From the NCBI GenBank assembly GCA_018136815.1, contig CM030940.1:2086901-2150900 (forward strand): a stretch of 64,000 nucleotides of DNA, written 5' to 3'. The position numbers and the translations under genes are program-made. Positions 52,406 to 63,073 of the stretch are shown here, piece after piece. How positions within the stretch are numbered: the stretch's first letter is position 1; every line of letters begins with the position of its first letter. The DNA comes from Isochrysis galbana. Taxonomy: Eukaryota > Haptophyta > Isochrysidales > Isochrysidaceae. The notes below the pieces were generated by a model that had not been told where the DNA came from, ran no database searches, and worked only from the letters and a program-made list of their open reading frames with translations.

Positions 52406-53330
52406 TTGAAGGAAAAATGGAATCAAATATCTCACTTGTACAAATATAACTTTCTCACACCTCGAGACTCGTACCTTCATTTTAAACACATATTACATAG
52501 GAGGATCGCCACGGCGAATAGGTTCGTCGGAGATCCCACTTGCCGTTTTTGCGGAGCGGCTCCGGAGTCGTCTACACACTTAGCGCACTGCAGTGCGACC
52601 GACCCGGTCTTCTCGTACATAGAGAGACTCTTGAACACTCATTCACTCGCACGATACCAGATAGCGCAACGTCTATTCTGCTATCAAGTAGACAGACCTC
52701 ACCCTTCATCAGGATACCTAGGCATCCTTGCATGGAGATATATCCTAACGGACTTCTATAACGTCCATTACGGGAACGCCGAAGCAAGATCGGCAAAGGC
52801 CATCCTAAAAGCCATCTTCTCGAGATACCACTTGCTTGTCAAAGCGAAAGTAGGTTTCTTCCAGCGCCTGAAGGTTCAAAGGGAACGATTAGGCCTACAC
52901 CCTCCGAGCAACAAACACCTGCGTAAAATGATCACCCCCCTGTACACCGTCGACAAGGAATTCAACCTAGAGATTTCGACCGCCCTGTCACAAGTAGCGT
53001 CGGACCTAGGCATCAGAAACATAACATAACCCACCTACACAAAGACGACACTCCCTATTGACCACTCGATCCCAGAGGGAGGGACGAATATGCGAACAGC
53101 AACATCATCTACTCTTATCCCCCCCAATCCCACGCCTCTGGCCGAAGCAGCGCGCGCGGCCTCCCCTCCCCCAGTTCTCCAGAGGAGGGGACGGGGGAAG
53201 GAGACAGGGGTGGTGTTAGGAAGGGCGGGGTAGTTAGGAGTCGTACCAGCAATCTGCCTCGCGCCATGCAAGTAGCGGTTAGTTTTATAAGATTTTTTTC
53301 ATCAAGCATCAAGGGAAAACAGGGGGGGGG
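52406..53330 (+). mobile_element. Non-LTR retrotransposon (LINE) 3' fragment, copy 2
   Basis: 52406-53029 encodes the same LINE ORF2 C-terminus as copy 1 (SHLYKYNFLTPRDSYLHFKH, zinc-knuckle CRFCGAAPESSTHLAHC, KVGFFQRLKVQRERLG). The reading frame is uninterrupted from the truncation point to TAA at 53027-53029. The 3' UTR again carries GCGCGCGGCCTCC and ends in an A/T-rich segment near 53284-53320. Protein identity with copy 1 is about 75-80% by eye, so the two belong to related but distinct subfamilies. 5' truncation occurs at a similar place in both copies. Confidence 0.82.
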
Positions 53331-53783
53331 GGGGTTGATAGTGATTGCAGTCCAAGCGTCGACCTACTCGCTACTGGAGCACCTCACACCTCATGGGGTT
53401 CTGCGGTTGCACGCCTGCATATGGCATTATAGCGGTATTAATTCTCAATAAGAATATTATCATGAGCTCACTCCACCGTGCAACTGCTCTTGTGTCGTCT
53501 TTCTACTTGCCCCAAATTGAGCCGAACAGTGGCACCGTTCCACCCAATACTCACGCTGCTTTTTGACATGGATTTTGGGGACGGAGCTCGTATAGTACAA
53601 TAGTTATACTGTATATTGTGTGTACCTCGCTCCTTGTCTCCCTCCGTCTTTTCATCAAGCAGACGACGGGAGCGGCGAGGCAAAAAGAACAGACGAAAAT
53701 GTCTCTCGCGGCCGGCGCACGCTGCGAGAATTAGTTGGTGGCCCGTCTCCGAATCATCAAGGGTGGTATCATTTCCCATCGAC
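53331..53783. other. Intergenic, no gene seen
   Basis: G-run at 53323-53334 and AT-richer sequence (53430-53470). It forms the 3' flank of the giant disordered-protein gene. Confidence 0.4.
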
Positions 53784-56700
53784 TCACTTTTGGCCATTCA
53801 CCATACGCCTCCCGCGGCTCTCTCGCTCGCAGGCCAAAGTTCTCCCGCCGGCAAAGGACGACGCGAGGATGGGCGCAAGGCGCATTGGTGCACCACGGAG
53901 CCTCGTGGTGGCAACAAGCTGCGGCAGTTGAGCACGGGGCTTTCTGCGAGGCGCAGCGCCTCGGTTCTTCCATTGTACCTCCATAGCAGTTTGAAGTTGA
54001 AGGGAAGATACCTGGTGATGTGGCGATAGGTCACCACCGAAAGAGCTTATTCTGCCGCTTGACGCCAGGCGAGTGATAGCGCTCGGCGGCGGAGAAACTC
54101 CACTAGCTGCAGATTCCTGTTGAATAGAGGCCGAGCGGCGTTGCAATTCCTCGCCCCGGCGTAGCTGCGGCAAGGTCATGGCGTGGACGCCTCGCCCTCT
54201 GTGTTCGCGGACGCCGTCGCCGTCTTCGTGCACACCGTTGCCGTCGCACGTATCGCTACCACGCCGCCGCCTCCTTTGAGGCCAGACGTCGTCCATTCTG
54301 TCGAGCTTTTGCTTCTCGTCGGCGTGGGTGGTGTGGACTGACTTGGGTGGCTCCGGTGTCTGTGGAACATAGTATCGGACGCTACATAGACACTCATCGC
54401 TCGCCCACCGAACACTTCGCTTTCGCTTCTGTCGCAACTTAATCGCGGCCGGTTCGGGAGCCGTGCACAAGGATGCACCATCAGGTTCTTGCCGAGGCAG
54501 CGGGGGTGAGTCCTTGAACGACTCCTGCGACGAATTTTGTGCCAGCTCTGGCGGTGAGTGCCAGCTCGGGTCGCGAGGCAAAGCCTTCGAGGACGTGGGT
54601 GACGAGTGCGAACACACGGGCTCGCGCTTTGGCAGGAACGCAGAGCCATTGGGCGAGCACAGGTGCGCCATGGAACGGCTCGCATTGTCCTCATCTTCTT
54701 TGGGCGGCGTCCCGTTGGAAGAGCTTTGCGGAGTAGTATCGAACAAAGCGCTGACTTTTGGTGGAGACGAGCGCTGTTGTGGAGACATGAACGTGGGGTT
54801 GGACTTATCATCTGCATCCGCTGGGCCAACAGCCTTCAAGGTGATTGTATCCGACTCAGTTGCGCGTAGCACATCGACCAATGTGTCGCTAACACTTGCA
54901 CACGGAGCGGCAGGGGTGTCGTGGAATGAGGTTTGGCTCGAGGGCAACACAAATGTGTTCACCTCACCAAGTTGAGAGCCGCTCGCTGTCACTTTGCGCT
55001 CCTCTCGGATGTAAGCGCCGTGCGAGGGCGTCTCGTCCACAAAGAGGGAGCTGTTCCCTAAGGCATTGAAATCCCTCATCGCCGCAGCCGTATTTTTCTC
55101 GAGATGGTGCCTGTGCATCGAGGCCTCATCGTCGCAATCACTCATCGAGCCACGCGCAGCATTGCTGCCGACATGTGAACTTGATGCGAGCCCCTTGCCG
55201 TGGGCCGGCACCGCCCGGTGGTCGCCCCTTGCCCACCCTGAAGTCTTCTCCCGCTTCGACTCGTCCGTCTCAGCCTCGTGCCGATCGTCCGGAAGATTGT
55301 GTACACTAGCCTGGCTAGGTGTCAAAAGCGCAGCAACGTTATCTATGGCGAGACGCCCGCGAGATGAGAGCCGCATATGAGCTCGAGGACGGCCAGGATT
55401 TGCGCAGGCCTGAAGGACTTGTGAGAGCGGAGCAACGCCAGGTCCCTTGCGCTTACGTGCCTGGCCGCGACGGACGAGCGCACGGCGTACAGGGCTCGGA
55501 AGCATAGGGCGAGGGAGCTCTCGCTCAAGGGCCTGAGCGGCGGCCTCTGTAATCTGACTCACATGGGCTGACGACTCGGCGGCTCGCCGCATTCTACCGC
55601 CATCACAACCGTTATCAGGACTCTTGTTCAGCATCAGAATGTCGTGCGCGGCGGTCATACTAGATGAGGTTGGGCTTTCGCCTCTCCATGGCACTTCCTC
55701 CGAAACGTAGTCCTTCTGAGCCGCTTGTGTATTAAGGAGAGGTCGCAAGTGCGGCGCAATCAACGCCGTTTCCGTTGGTCCCTGGGCGCACTCCATGATA
55801 AGTGTACCTTTTGGTCGCTCATCGTCTGGACTAGTCTCCGTAATGTGGCTCACTGCTAAAGCTTTTAACTGCGGCTCCATCCTCTTGTGTCTGGGGTCGG
55901 CATCCATACTCAGCGCAAAGGATGAGCTTGTTTCACGAATTGAACCCTCGTCATCACATGGTGGCGTCCACACAAGGCCACTCTGCGCTTCGGAAGTGCT
56001 GCTTTCCATGCCTAGGAGGGGTGAGGGGCATTCTACGCTGACGTCGGACCCTACCGTCTCTACCCTGCCTCCAGCATGAAAAGGCGTGGTCTCCTCGCCG
56101 ACTTCCGTAGCTTGCTGCTGCTCAATGGACTGCAGGGTCGATGTCGCCGCAAACATATCCGCCTCCAACATCAGGCCGTCGAGGGCAAGACGTGACCTTG
56201 TCGCAGGCGCGACGGGAGGCTCTGCGGCCGCTGCGATCGCCGCAGCAGTCGCCATGCCACGGGCATCTTCCGCTGCCAGCATGCCGCGCGAGGGCCTTGC
56301 TCGACCGGAGGCGGCCTTGCAGCAGCTTGCGACGCTCGACGGCCGCCGGCGGCCTGCAACATCCGTCATTACATTGATGCAGGTGTCCATTGGACCGGAG
56401 TGCACGCCCGTCACTAGCACATTGCGCTTCCCACGAGAGGCAAGGGCACGCATGACTCGAGCCGGAACAGCCAAAGAGCTATCTCCTGTGGTTATGTTCC
56501 CGCACCCCTCGGGCGGCGCAGCCTCCACCTTGGCCGAAGTGGTGGGGGACGTGATCTTGCCCTGCAACGCGAGTGCCAACGGAACTGGCATAAACGAAGT
56601 CGCAGCATGCCCCATCGCCGTGCAATGAAGAGGTGCTGAATCGAGTTGTGCAGTCGGCGGGTGATTTGCTATTCCATAATATCCATCGTGAGGGGCTAAC

Positions 56701-57935
56701 CTCGCATTTTGCAGATGGCCAGGGGGCCTTTCGGCTCGTGAGATCCCGTCGCCTAGGATGTCCGCGGACGCGCGGCTTTCAGACTGTTCGGTGGGAATGG
56801 TCAGTCGATGAGGCTCATCCTTCTTGGCCGCCTCCGAGCAAAACTGGAGCGTGGCCTGCTTGGCTGGCGAACAATCTCCGTACAAGATGTCGGTGAGGAC
56901 GTGATGGTCTCCCACGGGGGTATCCACATGGTAAGGATCGAGACCACCGGCTGCCGACGTCGGCGTGGGCCTAGATGTTACTCTCATGGAGCGGCCCTGA
57001 CCGACGGAGAAAGCACCGGTTGGGTGCACACTCTCCGCAGCCGCACCAGCCGGCGCCGGCCCTGCACTCACGGAGTCTCGTGCCCAGTAATACGTCTGGT
57101 CTTTGGCGTCTCGTGACGCCGAGACAACTATCTGCAAAGCCGACCCGCCAAGACGGGGGTTGCCGGCAGTAGAGTCGATATTATCGGACACCACGGGCGC
57201 ACGATCATCTGGCTTGGCTGTTGCGCGCTTCTTCCGCTTGACTGGAGGGCTCGCCTCAGGTTTTCTGTCGCAAGGTAGAACGCGGCTAGCGGGAGATGGC
57301 GCGGAGGAGACACTCTCCTTACGGAGTTTAGCCCCCCGAGTGGCCATCTGTTTCGCAGATGTCTTCCTCTGTACTCGCGTGGGCGAGCGCGGCGCAAGCG
57401 CCTCATGCTTGTCCTCCGGGGCCTTATGCTGCCCAGCTCCGGCCGAAAAGAGAACCCGCGGCTCTGGTGGAGAAGGATAGTCGGAGGGTCGACCATTGCC
57501 TTCCGGCGTCTCGCTCGCCTCTCCTCGTCCACTAGTCGATGGCTCGGCCGCCGTAATGGAAGCGAGAACAGGCGTGCGTCCGTGGCTGGCGGACGGTAGC
57601 TTGGTCGACGCGCGCAGCGAGACGCAGAACTGCGGCTGCGGCGGCCTCGTTGCGATGGCCTGAGTATCGCGCGCGCTCCCTTCCTCTCTTCGTGGCAGCG
57701 GCTGTGAGAGAGACAGAGGGGAAGAGGAGGAGGAAGAAGAGGACGAAGAGGAAGAGGCGGAGGAAGAGAAAAGGGAGGAGGAGGAGGAGGAGGAAGCCGT
57801 GTGCGGCCGAAGGCGATGCGCTTGGGCGCTGCCAGGGCTCGAGGAAGCTCGAGCGTGGGTGGGTTCGAGCGGTGGTGCGGCTACCAAAGGGACGGCGGCC
57901 CACGCGGAGCGGAGAAGGCTTCGGAGGCCCTCCAT
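53784..57935 (-). CDS. Very large, mostly disordered protein with PP1-docking-like motif
   Basis: Minus strand, open for 1383 codons from ATG 57933-57935 (MEGLRSLLRSAWAAVPLVAA). The frame continues upstream only through microsatellite. Poly-Ser runs lie at about residues 45-75, with basic, Ser/Pro-rich sequence throughout (KPEASPPVKRKKRATAKP; LPRPMLPSPVRRALVRRGQA), suggesting a nuclear disordered protein. Near the C-terminus KRKRSVRWASDECLCSVRYY (54350-54430) holds an RVxF-type PP1-docking core (SVRW preceded by basics) plus an LxxVRYY end, as seen in nuclear PP1 regulators such as PNUTS-like proteins. No folded catalytic domain is seen. The final 90 residues are less protein-like, and a GT-AG intron beginning near 54035 is possible, so the 3' end is uncertain. 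Function unknown. Confidence 0.6.
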   Translation of the reverse strand: MEGLRSLLRSAWAAVPLVAAPPLEPTHARASSSPGSAQAHRLRPHTASSSSSSSLFSSSASSSSSSSSSSSSPLSLSQPLPRREEGSARDTQAIATRPPQPQFCVSLRASTKLPSASHGRTPVLASITAAEPSTSGRGEASETPEGNGRPSDYPSPPEPRVLFSAGAGQHKAPEDKHEALAPRSPTRVQRKTSAKQMATRGAKLRKESVSSAPSPASRVLPCDRKPEASPPVKRKKRATAKPDDRAPVVSDNIDSTAGNPRLGGSALQIVVSASRDAKDQTYYWARDSVSAGPAPAGAAAESVHPTGAFSVGQGRSMRVTSRPTPTSAAGGLDPYHVDTPVGDHHVLTDILYGDCSPAKQATLQFCSEAAKKDEPHRLTIPTEQSESRASADILGDGISRAERPPGHLQNARLAPHDGYYGIANHPPTAQLDSAPLHCTAMGHAATSFMPVPLALALQGKITSPTTSAKVEAAPPEGCGNITTGDSSLAVPARVMRALASRGKRNVLVTGVHSGPMDTCINVMTDVAGRRRPSSVASCCKAASGRARPSRGMLAAEDARGMATAAAIAAAAEPPVAPATRSRLALDGLMLEADMFAATSTLQSIEQQQATEVGEETTPFHAGGRVETVGSDVSVECPSPLLGMESSTSEAQSGLVWTPPCDDEGSIRETSSSFALSMDADPRHKRMEPQLKALAVSHITETSPDDERPKGTLIMECAQGPTETALIAPHLRPLLNTQAAQKDYVSEEVPWRGESPTSSSMTAAHDILMLNKSPDNGCDGGRMRRAAESSAHVSQITEAAAQALERELPRPMLPSPVRRALVRRGQARKRKGPGVAPLSQVLQACANPGRPRAHMRLSSRGRLAIDNVAALLTPSQASVHNLPDDRHEAETDESKREKTSGWARGDHRAVPAHGKGLASSSHVGSNAARGSMSDCDDEASMHRHHLEKNTAAAMRDFNALGNSSLFVDETPSHGAYIREERKVTASGSQLGEVNTFVLPSSQTSFHDTPAAPCASVSDTLVDVLRATESDTITLKAVGPADADDKSNPTFMSPQQRSSPPKVSALFDTTPQSSSNGTPPKEDEDNASRSMAHLCSPNGSAFLPKREPVCSHSSPTSSKALPRDPSWHSPPELAQNSSQESFKDSPPLPRQEPDGASLCTAPEPAAIKLRQKRKRSVRWASDECLCSVRYYVPQTPEPPKSVHTTHADEKQKLDRMDDVWPQRRRRRGSDTCDGNGVHEDGDGVREHRGRGVHAMTLPQLRRGEELQRRSASIQQESAASGVSPPPSAITRLASSGRISSFGGDLSPHHQVSSLQLQTAMEVQWKNRGAAPRRKPRAQLPQLVATTRLRGAPMRLAPILASSFAGGRTLACERESRGRRMVNGQK

Positions 57936-58163
57936 GGGGCCCCCCAGTGAAGCAAAGGGGGGGGGGGGGGGGGGGGGGGGCGGAGGGGAGGAGAGGAGAA
58001 GAGGGAAGGGAGGGTGGTGGAGAGGCAGGCGGAGAGAGAAGAGGGAAGAGGGAAGGAGCGGGTGGAGTGCGGTGGGTGTCCGCGGGAGAGACCCACGAGT
58101 AGTGAATAAAACCCCCTCGTCACGAGAAGAGAGGCCGCGGCCTCGTGCGAGCGGGAAACTCCT

Positions 58164-58202
<39 letters not shown>

Positions 58203-58379
58203 ACTCCCCCCTCTCGCGCGCGACCGCGAGTTTCGCGGCAACCATTCCCTCTCTTTTTCGCTCCCCCCGTCCCCCCCGCGCTCCAAACGGATGGCTCTTG
58301 TACACTGTTAAACAAAGAACAAAACCATCGCGCAGCACATGTGACTTTTTGAACCCATGGTACATGGTAGACTCATCTC
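57936..58379. promoter_or_regulatory. Upstream region of the disordered-protein gene: G-run, GA and CT tracts
   Basis: A G-run at 57956-57980 and GA-rich sequence to about 58070 lie next to the start; a (CT)n tract at about 58164-58202 lies farther out. On the coding strand this reads GA far and CT near, the same order as in front of the HAD gene. Confidence 0.45.
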
Positions 58380-58457
58380 CCGGACCGACTCCTCCAGGAG
58401 CCAGGAGACCCCAGGCTACGACGACGACGCGAACTACTTCCTTATTAAGCCCCTCAA

Positions 58458-59177
58458 AAACTATCGTTATAGTTTAAGCGATGGAGCGCGCGCCGACCGC
58501 TCCCCTCTCCCAGCCCCCCGCCGCCACGACGCCCCGACGTCGAGATGGCGCCGCCATCCTCGCCTCCCAGGCAGCCACAGAAGCAGGGAAGCAGGGAACA
58601 GGCAAAGCCCTGTTCCCTGCAGACCAGCACAACCAGAGCCAGGCTCAGACCACCAGCGCCGCCGTGCAGCCACCCACTCAAGGACTCCCCATGGGGTGTG
58701 GCAGCTCTGCTGGCGGTAACTCCTACCATCTGTGCACCCCTCGGGGGCGGGCACATGCTACACAACAAACAATTCTTGGAGCTTTTGCTCCCTCCAACCA
58801 ACAACCAAATCCTACACCCAAATCGTATGCGCAAGCCGCGCATGGACACAAGGGGAAAGAGCCACACAAGCAAGCTCAGCAGCCACCAGCCCAACAGCCA
58901 CACACAGCCACAGTCGCGCAAGCGGGCCGACCCACAGTCGGACCCGATGCCGACTCCCAACAACAACACCTCATTCGCCTCCCCTCCACCAGAGGAGGAA
59001 GAAGAACCCGAGGACACCCCTTTTTTCATTCAGCTAGGCCAGCTGGCTCAGGACAAAAAGGACATTAAAAGTGAGGATGTAGCAACATTCATGAAATTCC
59101 TACTCTCTAGGCTGGAAGGCCTAGATGCCACGCCAGACGGGATGGATAAGGGCCGAAAAGGCCCTTGGATTTTCTAG
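58458..59177 (+). mobile_element. Gag/ORF1-like repeat fossil, copy 3 (longest)
   Basis: Plus strand from ATG 58481 (MERAPTAPLSQPPAATTP), preceded by palindrome AAACTATCGTTATAGTTT at 58458-58475. It contains QTILGAFAPSNQQPNPTPKS and YAQAAHG and a Gln/Pro-rich stretch. An acidic segment (PPPEEEEEPEDTPFFIQLGQ in another frame) and DMATFMKF-like tail follow. Looks broken. It directly abuts gypsy 3' sequence. Confidence 0.6.
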
Positions 59178-59179
59178 CT

Positions 59180-59478
59180 ACGTCGACGACGATGCACACA
59201 ATCAATTCAAGGCCGCCTACGGCGACAAACTTCAAACGGTGCTCTCGGGAGTCCCGCACGAATTTGGAGTCACCTATGGCGAGGCCGACCGCCGATTCTT
59301 CACCTTACCGTCCGGACGGGTGGGGCTGCCCTTTCGTTTAGCTGTTTCGTCTTTGTCTTTGCTCCTCCCTTGCGTGGTTTTGTTTCGCTCATTGCTCTCT
59401 CGCATGGAAGCTCGATTCTAGCAAGGGGGTGTCGCATCCGCGATCGACCTTTTTGTTTTAGAAGTTGTTTGCGTTTCT
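59180..59478 (+). mobile_element. Ty3/gypsy 3' end and LTR start fossil
   Basis: Contains CACCTTACCGTCCGGACGGG (compare CACTTTATCGTCCGGACGGG at 62187) and ends in CTAGCAAGGGGG, a polypurine tract, before TGTCGCATCCGCGATCGACC at 59430. The LTR breaks off after about 48 bp. Confidence 0.65.
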
Positions 59479-60051
59479 AAAAAAATTCCTTTTAATATTC
59501 TCACCTCGCGCGCGGCTATGCAGCTGACTATCGTAGCCACGCCCTCTTCCCTTCCTTTCCCTCACTTCCCGCCTTTTGCGGCATCTCCCCTCGTGCTCTA
59601 CCTAGGGGCCATGGTTGTGGGGGGGGTTGGGTAGGGCGGGGGTGCACCGGCCCCTAGTGGTCTGTTCTCGCCTTCCTCCTGTGCCTCAAGGTAACGACGC
59701 AGCCTTGGCCAAGCTGAGGGAGGCGGGCGAGACATATGTGCAGGACCACATTGGCAAGGAGGGCGCGCTATTCTGGATCCGTCTGACCTATGCCGGCGAA
59801 GGTGAGCTGCAAGTCGCAAGTCGGCCTCGCCACGTTGGCTGACGTCACGGTGGCCAAACTGTGGGGCGCCAAGCAGCTGTAGTAGCCTATCCCCTATGTT
59901 TATGAGAGTAAGTGTGTGTGCCATTACTTGTTCCTAGACAATTAACAATCGCATTGACAAATGCAACTTTGGCAATGACAATGTAGCTGTTTATGGTCTC
60001 CGGCTGGGGTTTATGATCTCCGGCTGAGGCTCGTTCCCGACCCTCCCAGCC
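59479..60051. other. Intergenic with one exon-like fragment
   Basis: Contains an ATTCTCACC block resembling that at about 10425. 59693-59883 reads NDAALAKLREAGETYVQDHI then GKEGALFWIRLTYAGE and, after a possible short intron, VTVAKLWGAKQL before TAG. Its composition is protein-like, but I can neither name it nor join it to other exons. Confidence 0.3.
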
Positions 60052-60224
60052 ATGTCCGCTCCGTCGTCGCGCTCGCCCTCGCCAAAGCCCGTCCTCCCGC
60101 CTTTCTCTGCTGAGGAGGTGGTCCAGCCCGTCATTGGCCACCCCCCAACTTCCGCCGCGCCTCTCGCCGCTTCCCTTCCGTCCCCTCTGTTCCCATCTGA
60201 GGCAGTGGTAACCTCGGATCCGTC
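60052..60224 (+). mobile_element. Gypsy gag-start fossil
   Basis: MSAPSSRSPSPKPVLPPFSA and EEVVQPVIGHPPTS. Essentially the same sequence is found at 63822-64000, where it follows an LTR and leader. Looks broken. Confidence 0.7.
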
Positions 60225-60282
60225 AATTTGGCCTCCGGCCAAATACTTTTCAAATACATTCGAGGCCTACAACCCAGGACAC
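60225..60282 (-). mobile_element. Partial second copy of the MITE-like element
   Basis: The reverse complement matches the interior of 41424-41597 (GTCCTGGGTTGTAGGCCTCG and a GTATTTGGCC block). It is cut by the following LTR fragment. Confidence 0.6.
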
Positions 60283-60740
60283 TGTCGCATCCGCGATCGA
60301 CCTTTTTGTTTTAGAAGTTGTTTGCGTTTCTATGTTCCCTCCTTGCAGGCTAGCCACGAGTCACCGTCGCAGGGTTCTACATTCGTCCATTCGCCCTTGT
60401 TGCCCTCGCCTCCTTTGTCGCCTCCATTGTCGCCTGCTTGCCCCCTCCGTACCCGCGGCTATGCCACGTTGGTCTTCTCTCTCTCCGGTGTCGAATTCCG
60501 ACACCGTTTCCTCGTTGTCGAAGGCGCGCCTATGCTTCTCCTGAGAAACGATTTCCTGGAAGCATACGCCGCTTGCATCGAACTGTCGCCGGAAGCTGGG
60601 CGTGATGGCCGCTTGACCCTTATGGTCGACGATCGTCGCGTTCCGTCCCTCGTCTCCACTCGTCCTCGTCTCTCCTCTGCACCGCTTGTCGCCGTGATCT
60701 CCGCCGACTCACCACGGGCAGAGGAGTCGTCGCTCGTTCC
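60283..60740 (+). mobile_element. LTR fragment and gypsy pol (protease-RT linker) fossil
   Basis: 60283-60435 repeats TGTCGCATCCGCGATCGACC and the TTTTAGAAGTTGTTT block. From about 60455 it encodes GYATLVFSLSGVEFRHRFLV and EGAPMLLLRNDFLEAYAACI, homologous to about 27490-27650 of the long polyprotein. These parts are not in native order. Looks broken. Confidence 0.7.
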
Positions 60741-60859
60741 TATCAGAGGGTGCAACCTCAGGTTTGGTTGTTTTTTCCGCAAGTGCCCCCCATGTGGACG
60801 GTATAAGTTCTACTTAAAGGATCCCCTTTTTTTAGTACAAACGGGATCTCCGCGGCATT

Positions 60860-61690
60860 TGCGCCGATGGTCGGGCGGCGGAGGTGTCCAGGCACTGCCC
60901 GGCGGGAACCGCGTCGGTCGGCGAGGTGGTGTGCGGGGTGCGTGTCGCCCCATGACGGCCTCGATTCTCCTCCGATGGTCGCCACCAGCGTCGAAACCCC
61001 CACCCCGGAGGGGGAGGTGTTGGTCACCGTCTGGAACCTGGCGCCACGTCCGGTAACTCTTCCTGCGTACTCGCCGGTGGCGTCAGCTCACATCGAGTAC
61101 AAGTTGCACGAAGCGCGGTCGACAGCCGCCGGTGATGGAGACGACCCCGAGTCCTCGCTCACCGAGGCACAGCGCGCGCTCCTCGACGCTATCACCATTG
61201 ACCCCGACAAGCAATTGTCGCCGTCCCAGAAGCAGCGCGTACGCTGCCTGCTGGCACGGCATGTCGACGCGTTCGCCCTCGACCCGAAGAACCCTCGGCA
61301 CACGCACGTGATGGAGGTCGAGCTGCCTCTCCTCCCCGGCGCTACAGCCCATCGACACGCTCCGTCCAAGATGGGTGACGAGGGCCGCGCCATCGTCGAC
61401 AAGCACGTCGCTGAGATGGAGGCGGCGGGCATCATTCGTAAGTCCAATTCGCCATGGGCTTCGCGGGTTGTTCTCGTCGGTAAGAAAGATGGATCCGTTC
61501 GCTTCTGCGTCGACTATCGGGACACGAACTCGAAGCTTCGTATCTCGGACAGCCCTCTACCGCTCACCGTCGAAGCGATCGATCGTTTATCTCGAGGCCA
61601 AGGCTCTCGAGATTCTTTGTTTCTCTGCTTGCTCGATCTCGCCTCCGGTTTCTGGTGTCTGCCTATCAAGGAGGAGGACAAACCCATCCC
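60860..61690 (+). mobile_element. Ty3/gypsy pol fossil, N-terminal RT portion
   Basis: Encodes EVELPLLPGATAHRHAPSKM, EMEAAGIIRKSNSPWASRVV, GSVRFCVDYRDTNSKLR and LLDLASGFWCLPIKEED, collinear with about 28170-28800 of the long polyprotein (roughly 65-75% identical by eye). The palm catalytic part onward is absent. An older relative of the 24.7-kb element family. Confidence 0.8.
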
Positions 61691-62728
61691 TCGTCTCTCT
61701 CCTCGATACACCCTCTGCGTTCTTCTGACGGTCGCGACTGTCACGCCCCTCCGATATCTATCAACGCCGTCGTTTACGTTTGATCGGGGTACGGGAACGT
61801 ACGGGAATTCTTTTCCAGTTCCCCCCGCGGTCGCCGAATTTTCCCCCCGCGGCCGCCGAATAGTTTCCCCCGCGGGAAGAGAGGTATGGCTCGCCCCCCT
61901 TTCGACCACGGAGGATGGATCTCCCTCCCCTTTCGCTGCGCTCTGTCAGGAGACCCCCGTACCTCGTCGTTTAGCTCGCGCGTGACGTGCCGAGCCCGTC
62001 GTACTATCTCGCCGTCTTTCGCCGTTGGCTGTTCGACTACTCATATATCGAAGAACAGGAGACGCCGCGTTGTAACTTGGGTGCCGCCACACCGCCCAAA
62101 CATCCAGGTAAAACTCTCGTAAAAGAGAGAAGGGGATGGGTTGCAGCGTTGAGTCCTGCGGTCTGCAGCGCCGGCCGCCGATTCTACACTTTATCGTCCG
62201 GACGGGTGTGGTACTTCCTGTCTCTTCGATCGTCGCGCACTATTCTTATAGTTCGTCGTTCGTCGTTCGTCGTTCGTTCTTCGATTCATCGTCGATTCTC
62301 GATTCTCGTCGTTCCGCGTTCTTCGTTTCTCGCTCTCGATTCTCGATTCTCATCGTTCCGCGTTCTTATCGTTCTTCGTTTCTCGCTCTCGATCTCGATT
62401 CTCGATTCTCGTCGTTCCGCGTTCTTCGTTTCTCGCTCTCGATTCTCGATTCTCGTCGTTCTGCGTTCTCATCGGTCCTCGATTGTTCGTAACTTCTCGG
62501 TGCGTCGCTCATCACGTCTTCCGTCTTGGTTCGGCGTTTGGCGCGCGGCTCTCCCTCCATTCGGATTTATTGTTTCATTCGCTCTTCGGATTTATTCGCT
62601 CTTCGCTCTTGGCTCATTCGGTCTCGTTCAGGATTGCTCTTCTGCCTTTCTCGTGGCTTGCTTGGAGCTCTCCGATGTCCGTTAGGTTCTCTTCTTTCCT
62701 CGCGGGACGCTCGATCCTAGCAGGGGGG
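61691..62728 (+). mobile_element. Gypsy 3' untranslated region with internal tandem repeat
   Basis: Contains CTCTCGTAAAAGAGAGAAGG (counterpart of CTCCTGTAAAAGGGAGAA) and TTATCGTCCGGACGGG. A tandem array of about 65-bp units (CTCGATTCTCGATTCTCGTC, CGTTCCGCGTTCTTCG) lies at about 62290-62470. It ends in CTAGCAGGGGGG, a polypurine tract. Confidence 0.65.
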
Positions 62729-63073
62729 TGTCGCATTCGCGAATCGACACTCGTTAGGCTTCGCTCTTCTCTTCGTCGTTCGGTATTTATCGTTATAATC
62801 CTCTCGTTCTCGTTCTCGGTCAAAAGCTTCGCTTGGATGCATGGGATCGGGGGTTGTGGAGCGCCCTCTCTCTTCCTCTCGAAAGAGAAGGGAAGTTTCC
62901 CCACCTCTCTTCCTCCCAGGCGCCTCGCAGATAGGTTTAATTTGCTATCTCCCCTGCGGTTCTTTATCTGCTTCTGGGGGCAATCAGGTTTAATTTGCGA
63001 TCTCTTCGTACCTCCTCCTTAAGCATATCGCACTTCTCTCGTCTTATTTGGTAAGTCTCTTGGAATCCTGTGC
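62729..63073 (+). mobile_element. Ty3/gypsy LTR, third type
   Basis: Begins TGTCGCATTCGCGAATCGAC after a polypurine tract and ends before GGCAAGATTGCCCC (63074), the same leader start seen after the LTR at 32820. It carries GGTTTAATTTGCTATCTCCC, shared with the 16032 and 32104 LTRs. Like that LTR it appears flanked by element bodies on both sides. Confidence 0.65.

Noticed and set aside
57960-58290. Extension of the giant protein upstream of ATG 57935
   Set aside because: The added residues translate a poly-G/GA/CT microsatellite region; the first credible protein sequence starts at MEGLRSLL.
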